From assembly GCA_900073065.1 (NCBI GenBank), contig FJOG01000005.1:806001-870000 (forward strand): 64,000 nt of DNA. The letters run 5' to 3'. Shown here piece by piece: positions 25,608 through 37,474 of this stretch. The position numbers and the translations under genes were made by a program. The notes under the pieces were generated by a model. That model saw only the letters and a list, made by a program, of their open reading frames with translations. It was not told the origin of the DNA and did no database searches. The first letter of the stretch is position 1; every line of letters begins with the position of its first letter. This DNA comes from Phialocephala subalpina. Taxonomy: Eukaryota > Ascomycota > Leotiomycetes > Helotiales > Mollisiaceae.

Positions 25608-27314
25608 TCAATTTCATGAACGAGGTGATATTCGATGGATGTACAGAGATTGAAATTAAGATTAGAAATAAATTGGTCCAGGATCAGATCTGCGAGGTGC
25701 GGCTGCAGATCCCGTATCGATTGGACCTTCCGGTACGGAGTCATTTGAAAGAAGCTCAGCAGCCAACACTTTTTCGGGGTGCTGGCCCCCCATCCGGAGA
25801 GAGACTGGTCCCTGTTGTTTGCAGCAGCATGGGCATACGTAACCCATGTCTGACATGCTTGGAAGCATGCACCCGTGCTTCCTCCAACGGCACGAGGAAA
25901 ATATACACCATCTTCATTGGATGCAAACGGATGATTTCTGGTGTTGTCGGATTCTCTCGCATCTCAAGAACAAATCTCAAAGTGAGGTTGTCATCTTCAA
26001 TGCCAAGCATTGTGCCAAGCATTTCGGCGAGCGCGCCACGAACGAAGCTTGTTTCTGTAGTCTCTTGGCAGACATGGTGAAGATCTGACAAAAGTCGGAA
26101 TCATTTTGAAGTTTCACATCTTGTCTTTGGAAAGAAGTGTTGTGAAAACGAGGCGATGTTCTAGACTCGGGCGCGCTTGTATTGCAGAGTTGATGTGGGC
26201 TAAATATATCCACTTCTTAAGCTTATGAAGGACCACTCAAATGCTTCTTTCGATCCACGTTTTCTTGAGCTTTGGGATTTGCAGGTGTTGCGAGAGATAC
26301 AAGGTTGTACACTGCATGCCCTCATTCATGAGCCCAATGCATCGCCGTGTAACCTCCTCGATTGGGTCGTCTGTGAGGTATTGGGAATGCAGTTCGGTAC
26401 CGAAATTCTACGGCCTGTCATACACGCCGTACCGGCTGCCGTGCAGCTGCTGATGGAGAAACCTTTAATGTCAATATTCAGGAACTGATTTTGTCTATTT
26501 GCCTGCAGAATTGTAGGAAGACTTTTGCCCGAAGCCTCCTGCAAAGAAAGAGGAGGCACCCATCACTCCTTCCTCGGCAACTGGGACAGTGTCTTGGCCC
26601 AAATGAGGTTCGGACCCAAAATACCAACCAAGCTATCTTAAGCTATCATGCTTTGAGAGCTCGTACCTTTCTTGTTGCACATCGCAAAAGCAATAAATTT
26701 TATTCAGTGCTTTTTTTTGTGGAGAATTCTCCAGGAATCGAAAGGTCGTCGAGCGACCACACGTGATTGCGTGACCCAGTGATTATAACTTCTCGTTGCA
26801 TACCCGAAACAGTTATCTTTTTGGCCGTTCTTCTTGACTTGCTTTCAAATAGTTTCTCGGGCGCTTGACGCTCTTTCGAAACGCAACTTCCTGTTTACAA
26901 AGAGATTCTGTGCTTGATGTGTGGCCTAGGTAGCTGCAGAAGTAAAGATCCGAGAATAAATCCAACTTTTCCCGAGATAGAATCTGATTCCTCACAAGAG
27001 TGAGAAGTTCAACGAACTCAAGCAATGATACCGTACGATCTCCAAGATTCTATAGAGTATATATAGCTGACCTCCAGGCCCACAGCTTATTCGGCTTCGA
27101 CATTCCGATCCAAAACACCGGAATCTGGCTAAAGTGATCGTATTAAGATCTCATCTATCTCAATTTCCAGATCTATATACCCATGTATAGATCACAGTGA
27201 AAAAAAAAATCATCCTCAGCATCCAGGCATCCATTCCAAAACCTCATCGTAGCAAATTCCCCAAAGGGGTATCCTCGGTCTAGCCTGTTGCCTAAACTTC
27301 CCACATATGTCCTT
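25608..27314. other. Intergenic, no supported gene
   Basis: About 1.7 kb. The best open frame is 25756-26091 on the minus strand (111 codons), with no recognisable domain. The rest looks non-coding. It holds the GT34 promoter and the upstream side of U6. Confidence 0.4.
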
Positions 27315-27320
27315 TATAAA
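27315..27320 (+). promoter_or_regulatory. TATA box of the U6 gene
   Basis: TATAAA followed by an AT-rich tract, about 26 bases before the predicted U6 5' end. This is the spacing used by Pol III type 3 promoters. Confidence 0.6.
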
Positions 27321-27340
27321 TTAAATAAGAATTTATTCCT

Positions 27341-27451
27341 CGCCGTCAAAAAGGCAATTTGGTCACTTGAAAAGATACAGAGAAGATTAGCATGGCCCCT
27401 GCACTAAGGATGACACGCTATACAGAGAGAGTATACCTCAATTTCTTTTTT
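27341..27451 (+). ncRNA. U6 spliceosomal snRNA
   Basis: The core is an essentially perfect match to U6: ATACAGAGAAGATTAGCATG (the ACAGAGA box that pairs with the 5' splice site, and the AGC catalytic triad), GGCCCCTGCACTAAGGATGA and ACACGC (internal stem-loop). Upstream AATTTGGTCACTTGAAA matches the usual 5' linker and a short GCC/GGC hairpin forms the 5' stem. The 3' end is a run of six T (27446-27451), as expected for Pol III termination. The 5' end is placed about 26 bases after the TATA box and may be off by a few bases. No intron interrupts it. It is part of the spliceosome active site. Confidence 0.93.
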
Positions 27452-27769
27452 GCACTTCTCGCAATCTTGTAAGCGAGCGATTTTTTGACATTATTTCGTT
27501 TCTGTCTTCGCTATGTATTTGTTAGTTTTCTTGCAAGAAATGAAGAATGGGATAGGCTTTTGCTTCGTTGGGAGAGGTGGGAGAATGGAGGTGCTGTGCG
27601 AGTTTTGGATCGTACCTTTCCACCTATCTTTCAAGGCAGCTTCGCTAAATTTACTTCATGGTGGCACCGCATCATCCTGAAAGCTCGCCGCAGTCTTGAG
27701 AAAGAGCTTAACAGAACAGCTTCCGCACTTAAATTGACAGAAGAATTCAAGGTTCAAGAAATCATAAGT

Positions 27770-28378
27770 GACAATGGAGGGGAAACCCATACTCCTTCTA
27801 TCGAACAGGAGAGTTTGTTGCATTTCGCACTACGCATGTGCAACGCCGTCACGGACACTTGATGTAGTGATGGGAGGAAGCTATCCTCGAGTTGAAACCT
27901 TTGTTACATTTCGTACCAAGCTTGTCTCTTCACCCCGTCTCGGGCGCTTGACGTAGTGACGGGAGGAAAGTATCCTCTCTTCAAAATTGTTACTGCACTT
28001 CGCATCCTTTCCTTCTTCTCTTCCCTCGCCTTCCCCTTTTTCCATTGATATGGACTCGCCATGAGACAGGACGGCATGGAAAGAAAGAGGAACCTAACAT
28101 AGCACTGGATAACATTTCAACTGATGTTCAATCATCAACTTCAGTGAATGTCCTTGCCGTGGGAGGACTTTTGATTGATCCTTTGAGTACTCCTCTCCTT
28201 GTCCTCCTTCCCTTCCACTTCCTCTCTCCAACGGGGAAGAAGAGGAAAGCGAGAAAGTCAAGAAGCATCTAGGCTAAAACGAGACTCGGTCTCGAGAAAT
28301 GGTTCAGCTGTCGCACTTAGGGGCGGAAACCATACTTCTTCGAGCGAACAAGAAATTTCTATTGTACTTCACACCACA
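27770..28378 (+). repeat. Diverged repeat units downstream of U6
   Basis: Four related units begin near 27776, 27866, 27952 and 28318. They share a pattern of GGGAGGAA or GGGCGGAA, then CTATCCTC/CATACTTC, then about 20 variable bases, then TTGTTGCATTTCGCA or a close variant. The first three are spaced about 86-95 bases, and GTAGTGATGGGAGGAA and GTAGTGACGGGAGGAA are nearly identical in the middle two. No gene is supported here; the frame 27485-27862 runs through the first unit. Confidence 0.45.
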
Positions 28379-28865
28379 CTCTCCCCTTCCAACCCCATAC
28401 CCCTGATTCGGAAATCTCCTTGACAATCCTAGTTTAGGATGTGCATTCACGTGACACCTGTACATCACGTCCTCGTCCCCGTCTCCTGCTCTCTCGATGC
28501 CTGAATAGTGAACCAAAACTTCCGTAGAAAGCTCATAGAAGGCTAGGTTAGTCAGTGAATGAGTATTCAAAACAATAGGCTATGAACTCGGAGGAAGAAC
28601 GTGTGCGACGATGCTAATTCTAGTTTGGCGTGAGAAATTGACCGCGAAAAGCCTTAAACCAGAAGCATAAGAAGGATGTTGCATGTACCTAGGTAAGTAA
28701 GGCCTAATGGTGCAGCAAAGAGACAGGGAAAGCGGTGGAAGCTACGCCCGAGACATATGCAGAGTTCTGCCATCTCGTGTCAGCAAGATCGCAGCCTCAT
28801 TTCCATCACAGGCTTATCGTGTCGGCATCATTGCAATTCCCTTCAAGAGAAAATCGCAAGCAACA

Positions 28866-29471
28866 ATGTCGCAGGATATAGAGGCGCTACCATCTGCTTT
28901 CTACCGCGTCCAGCACCACCGTTCCTACACTGTGTTCCAGCGAGAAAGCGACCATGCATCTGCAGGCTTCACTTCGAACGGGCATTACTTGATGAACGGC
29001 AGCCTTTGGATCAACAAAGAAAAGATTGAAAGCCACCTGGTATGGAAATCGAGACCATTGGAGCCGAGTCCATACATTTCAGTCTTCGATAATCTAGGTA
29101 AGTTCTCGGAGCAACATGCTTTGCAGGCTCTAACAAAGCACGCAGATGATGCGAGAAAACGTGCTCAACTCCACTCCGAACAAGGCAAGAGGAGGGTCTT
29201 CATCGCGCGAATCGAAACCTCTTCCCTCCGTTATAAACCTCTGGACCTCCAATTCCAGATCGAAAGGACCACCACCGACGGTAAAATTGTCAAAGTCGAG
29301 CATCGAACCGTCCATCTTCCTGCTTGGGTGGCCACAGATGGGACGACATTCATCCCAGTGAAAGCGGCTTGGCAAAATCTTTGGGTTGATAGGATGAAGG
29401 GTCAGAAGTCGGAGTGGCTTGCTTTGGATCATATTCCGATGAGTATGATAACAGAGATCCAGAAGTTTTGA
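28866..29471 (+). CDS. DUF7587-domain protein
   Basis: Single exon, 201 residues from the ATG at 28866; an in-frame ATG at 28707 would add 53 residues of less typical composition. The sequence opens ALPSAFYRVQHHRSYTVF, then YISVFDNLGKFSEQHALQAL and RRVFIARIETSSLR. The pattern of an aromatic first strand, a gap, SVFD and a later strand ending in an IPxxxI-like segment is that of DUF7587. Such proteins are abundant in plant-associated and litter ascomycetes, and their fold has been likened to ADP-ribosyltransferase-like folds. That functional link is unproven and I do not assert an activity. No signal peptide or membrane segment is seen. It lies alone between U6 and the decayed Ecm33-like gene. 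Confidence 0.65.
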   Translation: MSQDIEALPSAFYRVQHHRSYTVFQRESDHASAGFTSNGHYLMNGSLWINKEKIESHLVWKSRPLEPSPYISVFDNLGKFSEQHALQALTKHADDARKRAQLHSEQGKRRVFIARIETSSLRYKPLDLQFQIERTTTDGKIVKVEHRTVHLPAWVATDGTTFIPVKAAWQNLWVDRMKGQKSEWLALDHIPMSMITEIQKF

Positions 29472-29931
29472 TCGCTTCTCGTCTGGTGTAGTGGGAAGGA
29501 GAAGGTTGTGACGCTTAAATATCCCGAGTCAGTGTTGTTGATTGGAGGTGGCGAGAAAAGAGGGAAAGACTGGTTGTTAAAGAGAAGCGGTGGTAGTATT
29601 GGAGATGTTATCGCGACGGCAAGGTAAAGAGTATCTAAATAAATTTGAGTTGCCATCCAAGATTCGATTCCTCATTCATGGTGTCGCTCCTCCCGACTCG
29701 TTCCAGTGCCCGAGGGGTTGCGGCCATGCGAAGGATACCAGACTGAACTTTCTCCGTTGAGTGTGCATCTTTCAAGAGGCTAACACAAGTTTGTGAGAAG
29801 CGCATTCGACACGTATCCACCGAGTGATGGACCGGAAAACCAGGGAGTATCCTAGCTTTGGGTATCCTTGTGCCTCAATTCCGGCGAATCTTCGTCCATA
29901 GTCTTCAAGCATCCCGGCTTGCTCTTTCATC
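29472..29931. other. Intergenic, no supported gene
   Basis: Convergent 3' ends of the DUF7587 gene and the Ecm33-like relic; nothing else is seen. Confidence 0.5.
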
Positions 29932-31640
29932 TCAAGGTCCAGGCTTCGATACCTCCTTTCTCGGAATTCTCTGAGGCCTCACCGTCTCGGCCGGCAACTC
30001 ATACCTCTCATCCTCCCCAAACTCAGTAACCCCATGCTCTCCACCCAACTCATGTCTCTCTCCACTATTCGGTAACTCTTTCACAACTCCGTTCTCTCCC
30101 ATCTCGTGTCTTTCCCCATCAGTAGTCATCTCTTTCGGTTTCACCTCTTCGCTGTCGATCTCTGCTTTTCCATCTGTGCCGATATTGGTTTTCTCTGCTT
30201 CATCGATCTTGGTTTTCTTCGCCTTCCTACGTCTCAAGAAGAAGAAAACTCCTAAAGCGAGAGCTAGAGCCATTACTACACCTAAAACGATTCCTCCTAT
30301 TTCGCCTCCGGAAAGACCTGAGCTTGAGGAGGAACCGGGAGTGGAGCTAGAGCTGGAGCCGGAGCCAGGAGTCGTTGTGCTTCCGGGACTGGAGATTGAG
30401 GTGGAAATTTGGACGTGAGTTCCTAGACATGTGTAGTTTCCTGGGATGACGGATCTGGAGTGGTCGGAGTCGAAGGCTGAACAGTTGAAAGTCGGATCTA
30501 TGGATTGGAGACTGAAGGTGCTGTTCACAGAAGTGAGTTCTGGCATATCGATGCTGGAGGAAATATTAGCCAAGTGAATATTGCACGTGCAATTATGGAC
30601 GAGACGGTGAGGGTACATACTTTGTGAGATTCCCACTAATAGTGACGTTTTCAACCCTGCTCAATTTGTCGAAGCTGATGGAGGACAATTTGGTATTGTT
30701 TGCTACATCGATAGTACCAGCAGACAACAGTCCTTGAAACGACGTATCATTCAGCTTGTCATTATCATGCATCGTCAGAGCATCACTGATGACAGATAAT
30801 TTGTCAACAGCAAATCCTGAAATATACGTCCCCTGTAGGAGAAGTCCACCTGAAAGGAAGCTCAAACTGGGCAACGAAATCCCCGAAACATTTCTGAGGG
30901 TGATTGAACCCGCCGAAGTCAAGTCCGGAAGAGAAACATTTGCCGCATTTCCATTAGCTTCTATCCAAATTCCCACCTTCGCCGTCTCAAGTGGTAGAGA
31001 GATAGTCTTCAATCGATTGTTGTTCGTGATTTGAACACTATCCGCATTCTGCAAATTAATCCCATTCAAACTCGATAAGAACGAGTTCTCGATAATCACA
31101 TTAGAGACCGATGACAGCCCGGAGGTGAACGTGAATTGGCTAACAGCTGGCAATGCGATAAAAGAGATCGTATCGACAGCAGTAAGCTGTGGAAAGCTCA
31201 AAGTACTCAATAGCGTGACATTGCTGATGGTAAAATTTCCGTCGATTCGACGCAAGCTGTCGCTGCCGAGAGCTGTGAGCGAGCCAGAATTCTCGACGAC
31301 GAGGTTTTCGAGGATCTCTTAGACGCCGTCGACGCTGATGTAACCAGCCGCCGAAGTGGCGACCGCGATACTGCCGGAGAAGACGGTGCAGCTTGATATT
31401 GCGGAAGCACTGGCTTGGTTGGCGATTGTGAGTGTGGAGCCACCGCTGCCGCAGTCTGTTGATGTTTTAGCTCGAAATATTCATATTTGGATCAAGAACT
31501 TTACTATTTTGCGCAGTCGTCGTCGACGACTGACAATGGGCTCGTTGAAGAACGCAAAACGGAGCTATTAGGAGCCAATAACACGATTGACGTTGTACAA
31601 CTCGAATGGCATCTTGAAATCGAGACAGGCCAATGTCCAG
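29932..31640 (-). pseudogene. Ecm33-like surface protein gene with internal stop
   Basis: Minus strand, exons about 31505-31640, 30621-31455 and 29932-30553. The first part has a hydrophobic signal-like run (CYWLLIAPFCVL) but no ATG in frame with it. The middle is a receptor-L-type leucine-repeat region with many N-glycosylation sites, for example ISNVTLLSTLSFPQLTAVDT. It is followed by a Ser/Thr/Gly-rich linker, one membrane segment (IGGIVLGVVMALALALGVFF) and a charged cytosolic tail containing two near-repeats around GERHE. TAA at 31319-31321 interrupts the frame between VDGV and EILENLVVENSG; a Gln codon would fit there. Classical Ecm33 proteins end in a GPI signal, whereas this one has a membrane anchor and tail. 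An exon arrangement that skips the stop cannot be excluded but none is obvious. Confidence 0.65.
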
Positions 31641-32061
31641 GGTAGGTCGAGGATGTTTGCGTTTATGTACCTCCGTAGGAGGAATCGTCAGGTTTTCCTT
31701 CACGAAGGAACGAAAAAGAAATGAAGCCAAGCCGGGTGAAATCCTGATTCTTGTGAGGCACCGGGGCTTGTGAGGCACAGTCCTGTTAACTCTGGAGTTG
31801 ATGAGAGATTGCTGGCGAGCAGCTGAAAGCATGATTGATTGGTTGAAGCCATTCTTGTGTGGTGATAATGGCTCGACGATAACTCGTAGTTGTTGAAGAA
31901 AAGTGAGTAGAAGTTGAGATGATGGGAAGATGGGTCGAGGACGCTAGTACATGAGGCTACTGCATAATCTTCGCTGCCTGAGGCCACGGTAAGGCTAAAT
32001 TCCATCATCTTTCAACTCAACACAACGCAAGCACACGATTCTTGAGATCTGCAGCCTCACA
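31641..32061. other. Intergenic, no supported gene
   Basis: Spacer between two divergently oriented relics. No motif was seen. Confidence 0.45.
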
Positions 32062-32869
32062 ATGGCTACCTCTTTCCATCAATTTCGCTCTCTGCCTGCA
32101 GAGATCCGGCTCAAGATATGGGACCTAGCTCTTCTGCCTCCGCCGCAAGTAAAACTCCTCACAATCTCAAATACCTGCACTAACACACACTCATGCACCA
32201 AATGCTAGTCCCGAATTCAGAACCAGTTTCGAATTGGATACATGTTCACATCGCGGAGCACCATCCCATCTATCCTTCATATATGCCGCGAATCGAGAGC
32301 ATTGGGTCTTAAGTACTACAGTGCGACCATGGCGGGAGTCGAAGTGACGGGCGAATGTGCACTAAAGAAAGCTTTTGGAATCTGGTACAGACCACCAGGA
32401 CTGGACTGCAAAACACCGATATCCCGAAACAAGCTTGATGACTACGCGACGAGTATACTGGGCTTCCAAACACGATCTGGTTTACCATAAGTGGCCGATG
32501 GGGAATTTGCCATTCAGTGCCAAAGACATTGACTGCTTCCTGATCTCGAGTTCCAGGAGTTGGTGCCTGAAGGGTATCAAATACGTCGCTATGGATTGGG
32601 TCTTGTAGGGTTACTGGAGTGCTACAAGCAAGAACAAAGAGATGCTGCTCCAGGGAGTCGACGTTCTATTTATCCTTTTAAAATCCAGATTTCTGTCCGG
32701 GCCGGAGAACATCGAGAAACCGGTATTCCTCAGATGGTATCATTCCTGGGGCTTAGATGGTCCAGTAGCTCTCCAGGGCTCGACTGCGAAAGAATGGGGA
32801 CCCGAGAGCATTCATGTCGTTGAGGACGAAAATGCTGCTCTGGAGCTAATATTGTCAGGCCAGGTGTGA
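32062..32869 (+). pseudogene. Decayed 2EXR-domain gene
   Basis: The first exon (32062-32148) encodes FRSLPAEIRLKIWDLAL, the start of the 2EXR/F-box-like domain. An intron (32149-32208) with a TAAC branch site leads to PSILHICRESRALGLKYY, the second conserved 2EXR block. Coding character then moves to another frame (RVYWASKHDLVYHKWPMG, later IKYVAMDWVL), meets TAG at 32606-32608, and resumes in that frame to a stop at 32867-32869. So there is one frameshift between about 32360 and 32420 and one nonsense codon. Function of the family is unknown; it is expanded in Leotiomycetes and Sordariomycetes. Confidence 0.65.
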
Positions 32870-32937
32870 AATGAGAGCCATGTGGCTGTTGTGCTTCTAA
32901 TATCACCTCCTATAGCCTTATTCAAGTTTTATGGCAT

Positions 32938-33638
32938 CTACAAGTTCGATTTGGCAGTACCATACTTTGCTTCCTGAGCTTTGCCAATGTTTCTCTTCAT
33001 CTCCAAGAACACAGCCTGCGCCTCGGTAAACACACTTCCATCTTCCCCGACGAAAGCAGCCTCGACCGTTATTTTTCTACCCTCTTTCTTCACCACCTTG
33101 CCGACGCATCGCACCACTGCAGGCGTGAAGAGGGGTTTCTTAAAGTTCAACTTCATGTCAACTGTGTAGGCACCGTTGTCTGGACAGGCCTACGTCAGTG
33201 GTCCATCTGGTATGCAAGGAATTGAGACCTACCTCCCGACTGCTGCCATGCAGCGGTTCCCATTACTTCATCAAAAACGGTGGCTATGAATCCTCCATGG
33301 CAAGTTTTCGCATAGCCGTTGATACCGCTGCCAAGGTCGAGCAGAGTCGATATCTCAACGAAGGGATTCTTCTTGTCTTCGCCGGGCTGTGGTTGTCCTG
33401 TCGCTCTTTTCGGCAGTCTGAAATATGTTACACACGCTCGTACAGTCGTAGCTGAGTTCAAAGTCTCCTTCACGAGTGTGTACTCGCTGTCGAGCTTTTG
33501 TCGTCGATCTGGAATAGCAACATGGATGATTGATTTGTCGGACAGCAAATCAGCACACCATGGAATACCCTTAAAGTGGCTGACTGGATCTAAGATGTAT
33601 TGCCCGTGAGTTGTTTCCTGCTGTATTTTGGTAGCCAT
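32938..33638 (-). CDS. Hotdog-fold thioesterase superfamily protein
   Basis: Two exons on the minus strand, 33233-33638 and 32938-33179, giving 215 residues. The second half shows the 4HBT pattern: GYAKTCHGGFIATVFDEVMG, in which HGG and the Asp lie where the PaaI/THEM4-like catalytic residues are. It is followed by YTVDMKLNFKKPLFTPAVVR and a final strand with AQAVFLEMK. Such enzymes hydrolyse acyl-CoA or related thioesters. The frame is open about 116 codons further upstream, but MATKIQQETTHG is the first ATG that gives a usual family length. It is 2.2 kb from the P450, on the same strand. Confidence 0.8.
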
Positions 33639-35808
33639 GGTTGATGAAGTCTGAAGTTCAAGGAAAGATTGCAGGCTGCGGGATATTCTCTGATCATATG
33701 AAATTTGGGGGTGCGGGGTCATGTTTCTGGGGAGTCCTCGAGCGATTTTCTCGTCGCCGAGAAACACCACCAGTCGTCTAGAGACGAACAGCACCAAATG
33801 CTGGAGGACAACGAAGTGTAAACGGCAAAACTCGTGTCTATCAGACAGCCAGACTTGACGTTCTCTGCCCATCTTGTGGAGCGGTGGGTCATTGCTGAAG
33901 ACCTTGTCGACTGCAGATCTACCTGCGGTGGACTCAAAAAACGACGCGGTGTGTTCAACCTCTGCGGCCCTCGTATTGCCATGCATTGCAATCCGTTTAA
34001 TTAATCGGAACGTAGATTATCAAATCCGGCGCATGAATTCCACGAAAGTTTCAGGGAGAGAAATGCTAGTGACAGCACACCTCGGGACCTCTGAATCCTC
34101 TTTTCTTTCACGATACTCAAAAAATTCCCGAGTCCTCCCGTCACATCCAGTAAAAGAGCTACAAACTCCAGCGCAGAGGCTCAGAAGTCAGGGGCCAGGT
34201 ACTGTATCCGACGTCCTTGGCTCAGATAGCAGTGCGGGAATTCGCGGCGAAGCCCCCGCCATCCCAGCCAAAGTGAGTTCGGAGCTATTCCCGGCACAGG
34301 ATGATGAGCATCGTATTGGTCGAAGCTGATGGAAGTACCGTCGATCTTTCCCACAAAAGCTTAATTCGACATCCACTGTGGTCCCGCTCAGGTGTTGCTT
34401 TTCCGTGCATTCTTGCGTGGAAGCTAGGTTCACCGAGGACGCCGGAGAGAAAATATTTTAAATTCAATCTGTTGTCGGGAAGTGCAGGGAATGACAGCAT
34501 CTCATACTTGAAATTGCTCGTCGTACTCCCAACTCAAGGTCTTCGCTGCAATGCTGTTGCTGCTCGGAGTTCTAACCTAGGTAACATCACGCACAACGAA
34601 ACCGACATCAGCTTTCATCTCTTGCGGCCGCAGAGTAGCAAGCGTTCTTCTGAGCCCGCTCCTTACGCTTTACTCCTTTTAGGACCCATGCAAGTTGCAG
34701 TTGCCATTTTGAGAAATGGCAAAGGTAAAGTGGGAAAGTGGATCCGCAAGCTAAGATTTGATCTGCAGCTAGTTGGCGATTAAAGAGCTTGTCAGTTCGG
34801 GACATTTGGACAAGTGACAAGTGCCCGCTAAAATCGTATTCGCGTCGGATCTTTCGAGCCCTTTCATTTCTTACCCACAGTTGCATGGGCGAGAGAAAGC
34901 TCTTTTGCAAGTCTGTTTCTACCCCTATCATTGTTGAGGGAGATTAAAGCCGAACCGCTATGGGGCCATGATCGCCGAGCTTTCTCAATTCGTGCGCGTG
35001 CAGAGAGCCCAAGCATAATTCGTTTCCGAAGTTCTGAACAGCTTCCTCTCGACGCTCATCGTGAAGCCCCACCTTGCATTGCATTCTTATCGCAACATCT
35101 TGGCAAACTGGAGCAGATGACAGTGACATCAATGTCACTGCAACCCCTATCCCTCAGATTTTCAACAGAGACGGCCCAGCTGCAGGATTGAGGGGCTCAT
35201 CGCTCCCTGTCCTCATGACTCCGTATTCCTAAGCTTAGAAATATGAATAAGTCAATCCCGTCTCCTTTCGTCTTGCTCCCTGGGCAGACACGATCATGCC
35301 TTTCCATTCTTACCTACCGGTAGAAACACGTCTCTATCTCGCTCCAGTCTTACTCCTCGATGCTTCACTTGGCCTAGTCCTGGATCAGATAGCGGTGGGA
35401 CAAGCTCTTATCTCGAGATTAATATTCCGGCGTGCCGAAGCGTCGCTGGGACCACTTCCTGGTCCTTAAAAACGCCACTGATGGAATGTTTCTTGAGCTG
35501 AAGGAATGAGATGCAAGGGAGAGAAATTTGACTTTGTGCTGTGGTGAGTGGCAAGCTGCATGATGAGCCTCTTGGTGACTGACTGATCGGCTTCAGATTT
35601 TTGCGCGGCGTTCGGGTATGGAATGTCAAGGATCGAGAAGGAACTTTGGGCTGTTGGATTGGAGGAGGAAGATACCAGAAGGGACTCATTCAGAGGATTT
35701 GGAAACGCTGCATAACGATGAGGGAAGGAGAATATCAAAAGTCTAGGATTAAGCTAACAATTCTAAGATTTGCTTCATTCCACATCTCAAAAATTTTCTC
35801 CAAACATC
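33639..35808. other. Intergenic, no supported gene
   Basis: About 2.2 kb between the thioesterase start and the P450 stop. Open frames up to 160 codons occur (34301-34783) but have no motif and overlap each other on both strands. Confidence 0.45.
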
Positions 35809-37474
35809 TCAAGCTCCCACCGCTGCCTCGTGCATCTTCACTCTCACTCCCTTTCCACTCCTATTCGAAAAAATATACTGAAAGAAAACCTCCTCACTAT
35901 CCACACTCTCCAACCTATCAAACCTCTGCAAAAACCTAATCACCACATAACTAGTCTCCGTCAACGCAAACTGCTGCCCAATACACTTCCTCCTCCCTGC
36001 CCCAAACGGCAAAAACTCCCATCCCTGGTGCCCCCCCTCTCCCCTTCTCTTCTCCCATCTCTCGGGCTTGAAGTCCTGAACATCAGCTCCCCAAATGTCT
36101 TCTCTATGCTGCATCGCGTAATTAGCAATCAAGATCCGCATTCCCTTTGGTATGAAAATTGGTGAAGAGCCGTCTGGTCCACCGCCGTAGGGAAGAACAG
36201 TGTCGGAGGTGGCGAAACGTTCGTTTACGGGTACGACGGCGGCGACGCGAAGGACTTCTTGGATGACGTGGTTGAGGTATTCGCAGTTTTTAAGCTTTTG
36301 GAAGGAGATTTCGCCTGTGCGATTGCTTCCAAACTCTTCAAGAATAATCGAACGCAGTTTAGAGAAGGCGTGAGGGTTACGCGCCAAGTAATAGAATACC
36401 CAGCCGAGTAATGAACCAGTGGTGTCTCTCCCCGCGTTCAGAATCTGCAAAGTTTCATTCCGGAGCTCAAGCGGATTCTGGGTGTATTTCGCAAGTTCGT
36501 CGAGGAGGAAAAATCGCTGAGGTTTTGAGGATTCAATTTCGGATTCTAGTTTCGATACAGAGGGTTTATTGAGACGACATGTGACGAGCTCGTCGACGAA
36601 ACGGTGGACTTCTCGACAGTGGTCTGTGAATTTGGTGGAGTGGATGAAGCGGTTCCAGCGACCGAAAAGCCCTTTCGTGTACAGCCACGACTTTCCAGCT
36701 TCGAGATGATAAGAGAAGTTGGTGTCATTGCGTTTGCTGTCTCCGATGCTTTCGACTGGCGTTTGGGTTTGAGAATTGACTGAGCGGCCGTAGAGAAATT
36801 CGGTGGCGACGTCCATGGTGAGATTCAGGAATAGTGGTGCGAGGTCGACGGCTCGCGTCCAGCCATCTTTATCGCTGCGAAGAAGTGATAGGTTCAGAAG
36901 GGACTGGACATGTTCTTCTTCGACGTCGAGGTCTGAGATTTGTTCGCGCGCAAACTGAGTGTGATGTCAGTAACTGAATGTCCATCAAGCTCCAGGGTTC
37001 TTAGAGCAGGAGATGATAGCTTACTTGAGGTCTCAAAAGCTGTCGCGAATGTTTCCAGGCTTCTCCTTGAGCAGTGAAGATACCATCTCCCAACAATGGA
37101 GACCAGATATCCTTCCTGTGAGGGCTGATCTCAAATTCGCGAGCATTGGTCTGGAAGATAGCTCGAGCATTCTCAGGATCGCGAGTAACGATCAATTCAT
37201 AATCCAGAGCTGAAGCACGAAAGGTGTGGACATCCTGTCCGACCTCTTCGAACTTCTCGATGAACCATTGAGGGGTCCGTCCCTCTTTGTTCGCCTTGGA
37301 GACTTCAGAAAGCCTTCCAAGCCCAAGGAATCCTTTCCTAGGAAGAGTTGGAGGATCCTCACATCCTCGGTGTTTGGCTTCTGTTGCGCGCCTCCTTCTA
37401 GAGATTGCAGTTGATGCACGCCAGAAAACGAGGGAAAGAACTCCAAACAAAAGTAGCAAAGTGAAAGAAGACAT
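35809..37474 (-). CDS. Cytochrome P450, CYP52-type
   Basis: Two exons on the minus strand, 37025-37474 and 35809-36954, giving 531 residues. An N-terminal membrane anchor (SSFTLLLLFGVLSLVFW) is followed by a basic stretch and a proline hinge. Visible P450 marks are helix C WKHSRQLLRPQF, helix I LNAGRDTTGSLLGW, helix K EVLRVAAVVPVNER (ExxR), FKPERWE, and the haem loop FLPFGAGRRKCIGQQFAL with its Cys ligand. This combination is typical of CYP52 and related families, which hydroxylate alkanes or fatty acids at the omega end; the exact substrate is unknown. It is located in the ER membrane and needs P450 reductase. It is divergent from the BAHD acyltransferase gene, with about 750 bases between them. 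Confidence 0.92.

Noticed and set aside
25756..26091. Minus-strand open frame of 111 codons
   Set aside because: Somewhat coding-like but overlapped by frames of similar length on both strands and without any recognisable domain.
27485..27862. Plus-strand frame of 125 codons after U6
   Set aside because: It runs through the first diverged repeat unit and has no motif.
33639..33986. N-terminal extension of the thioesterase by about 116 codons
   Set aside because: Composition is irregular and the family starts near the ATG at 33638.
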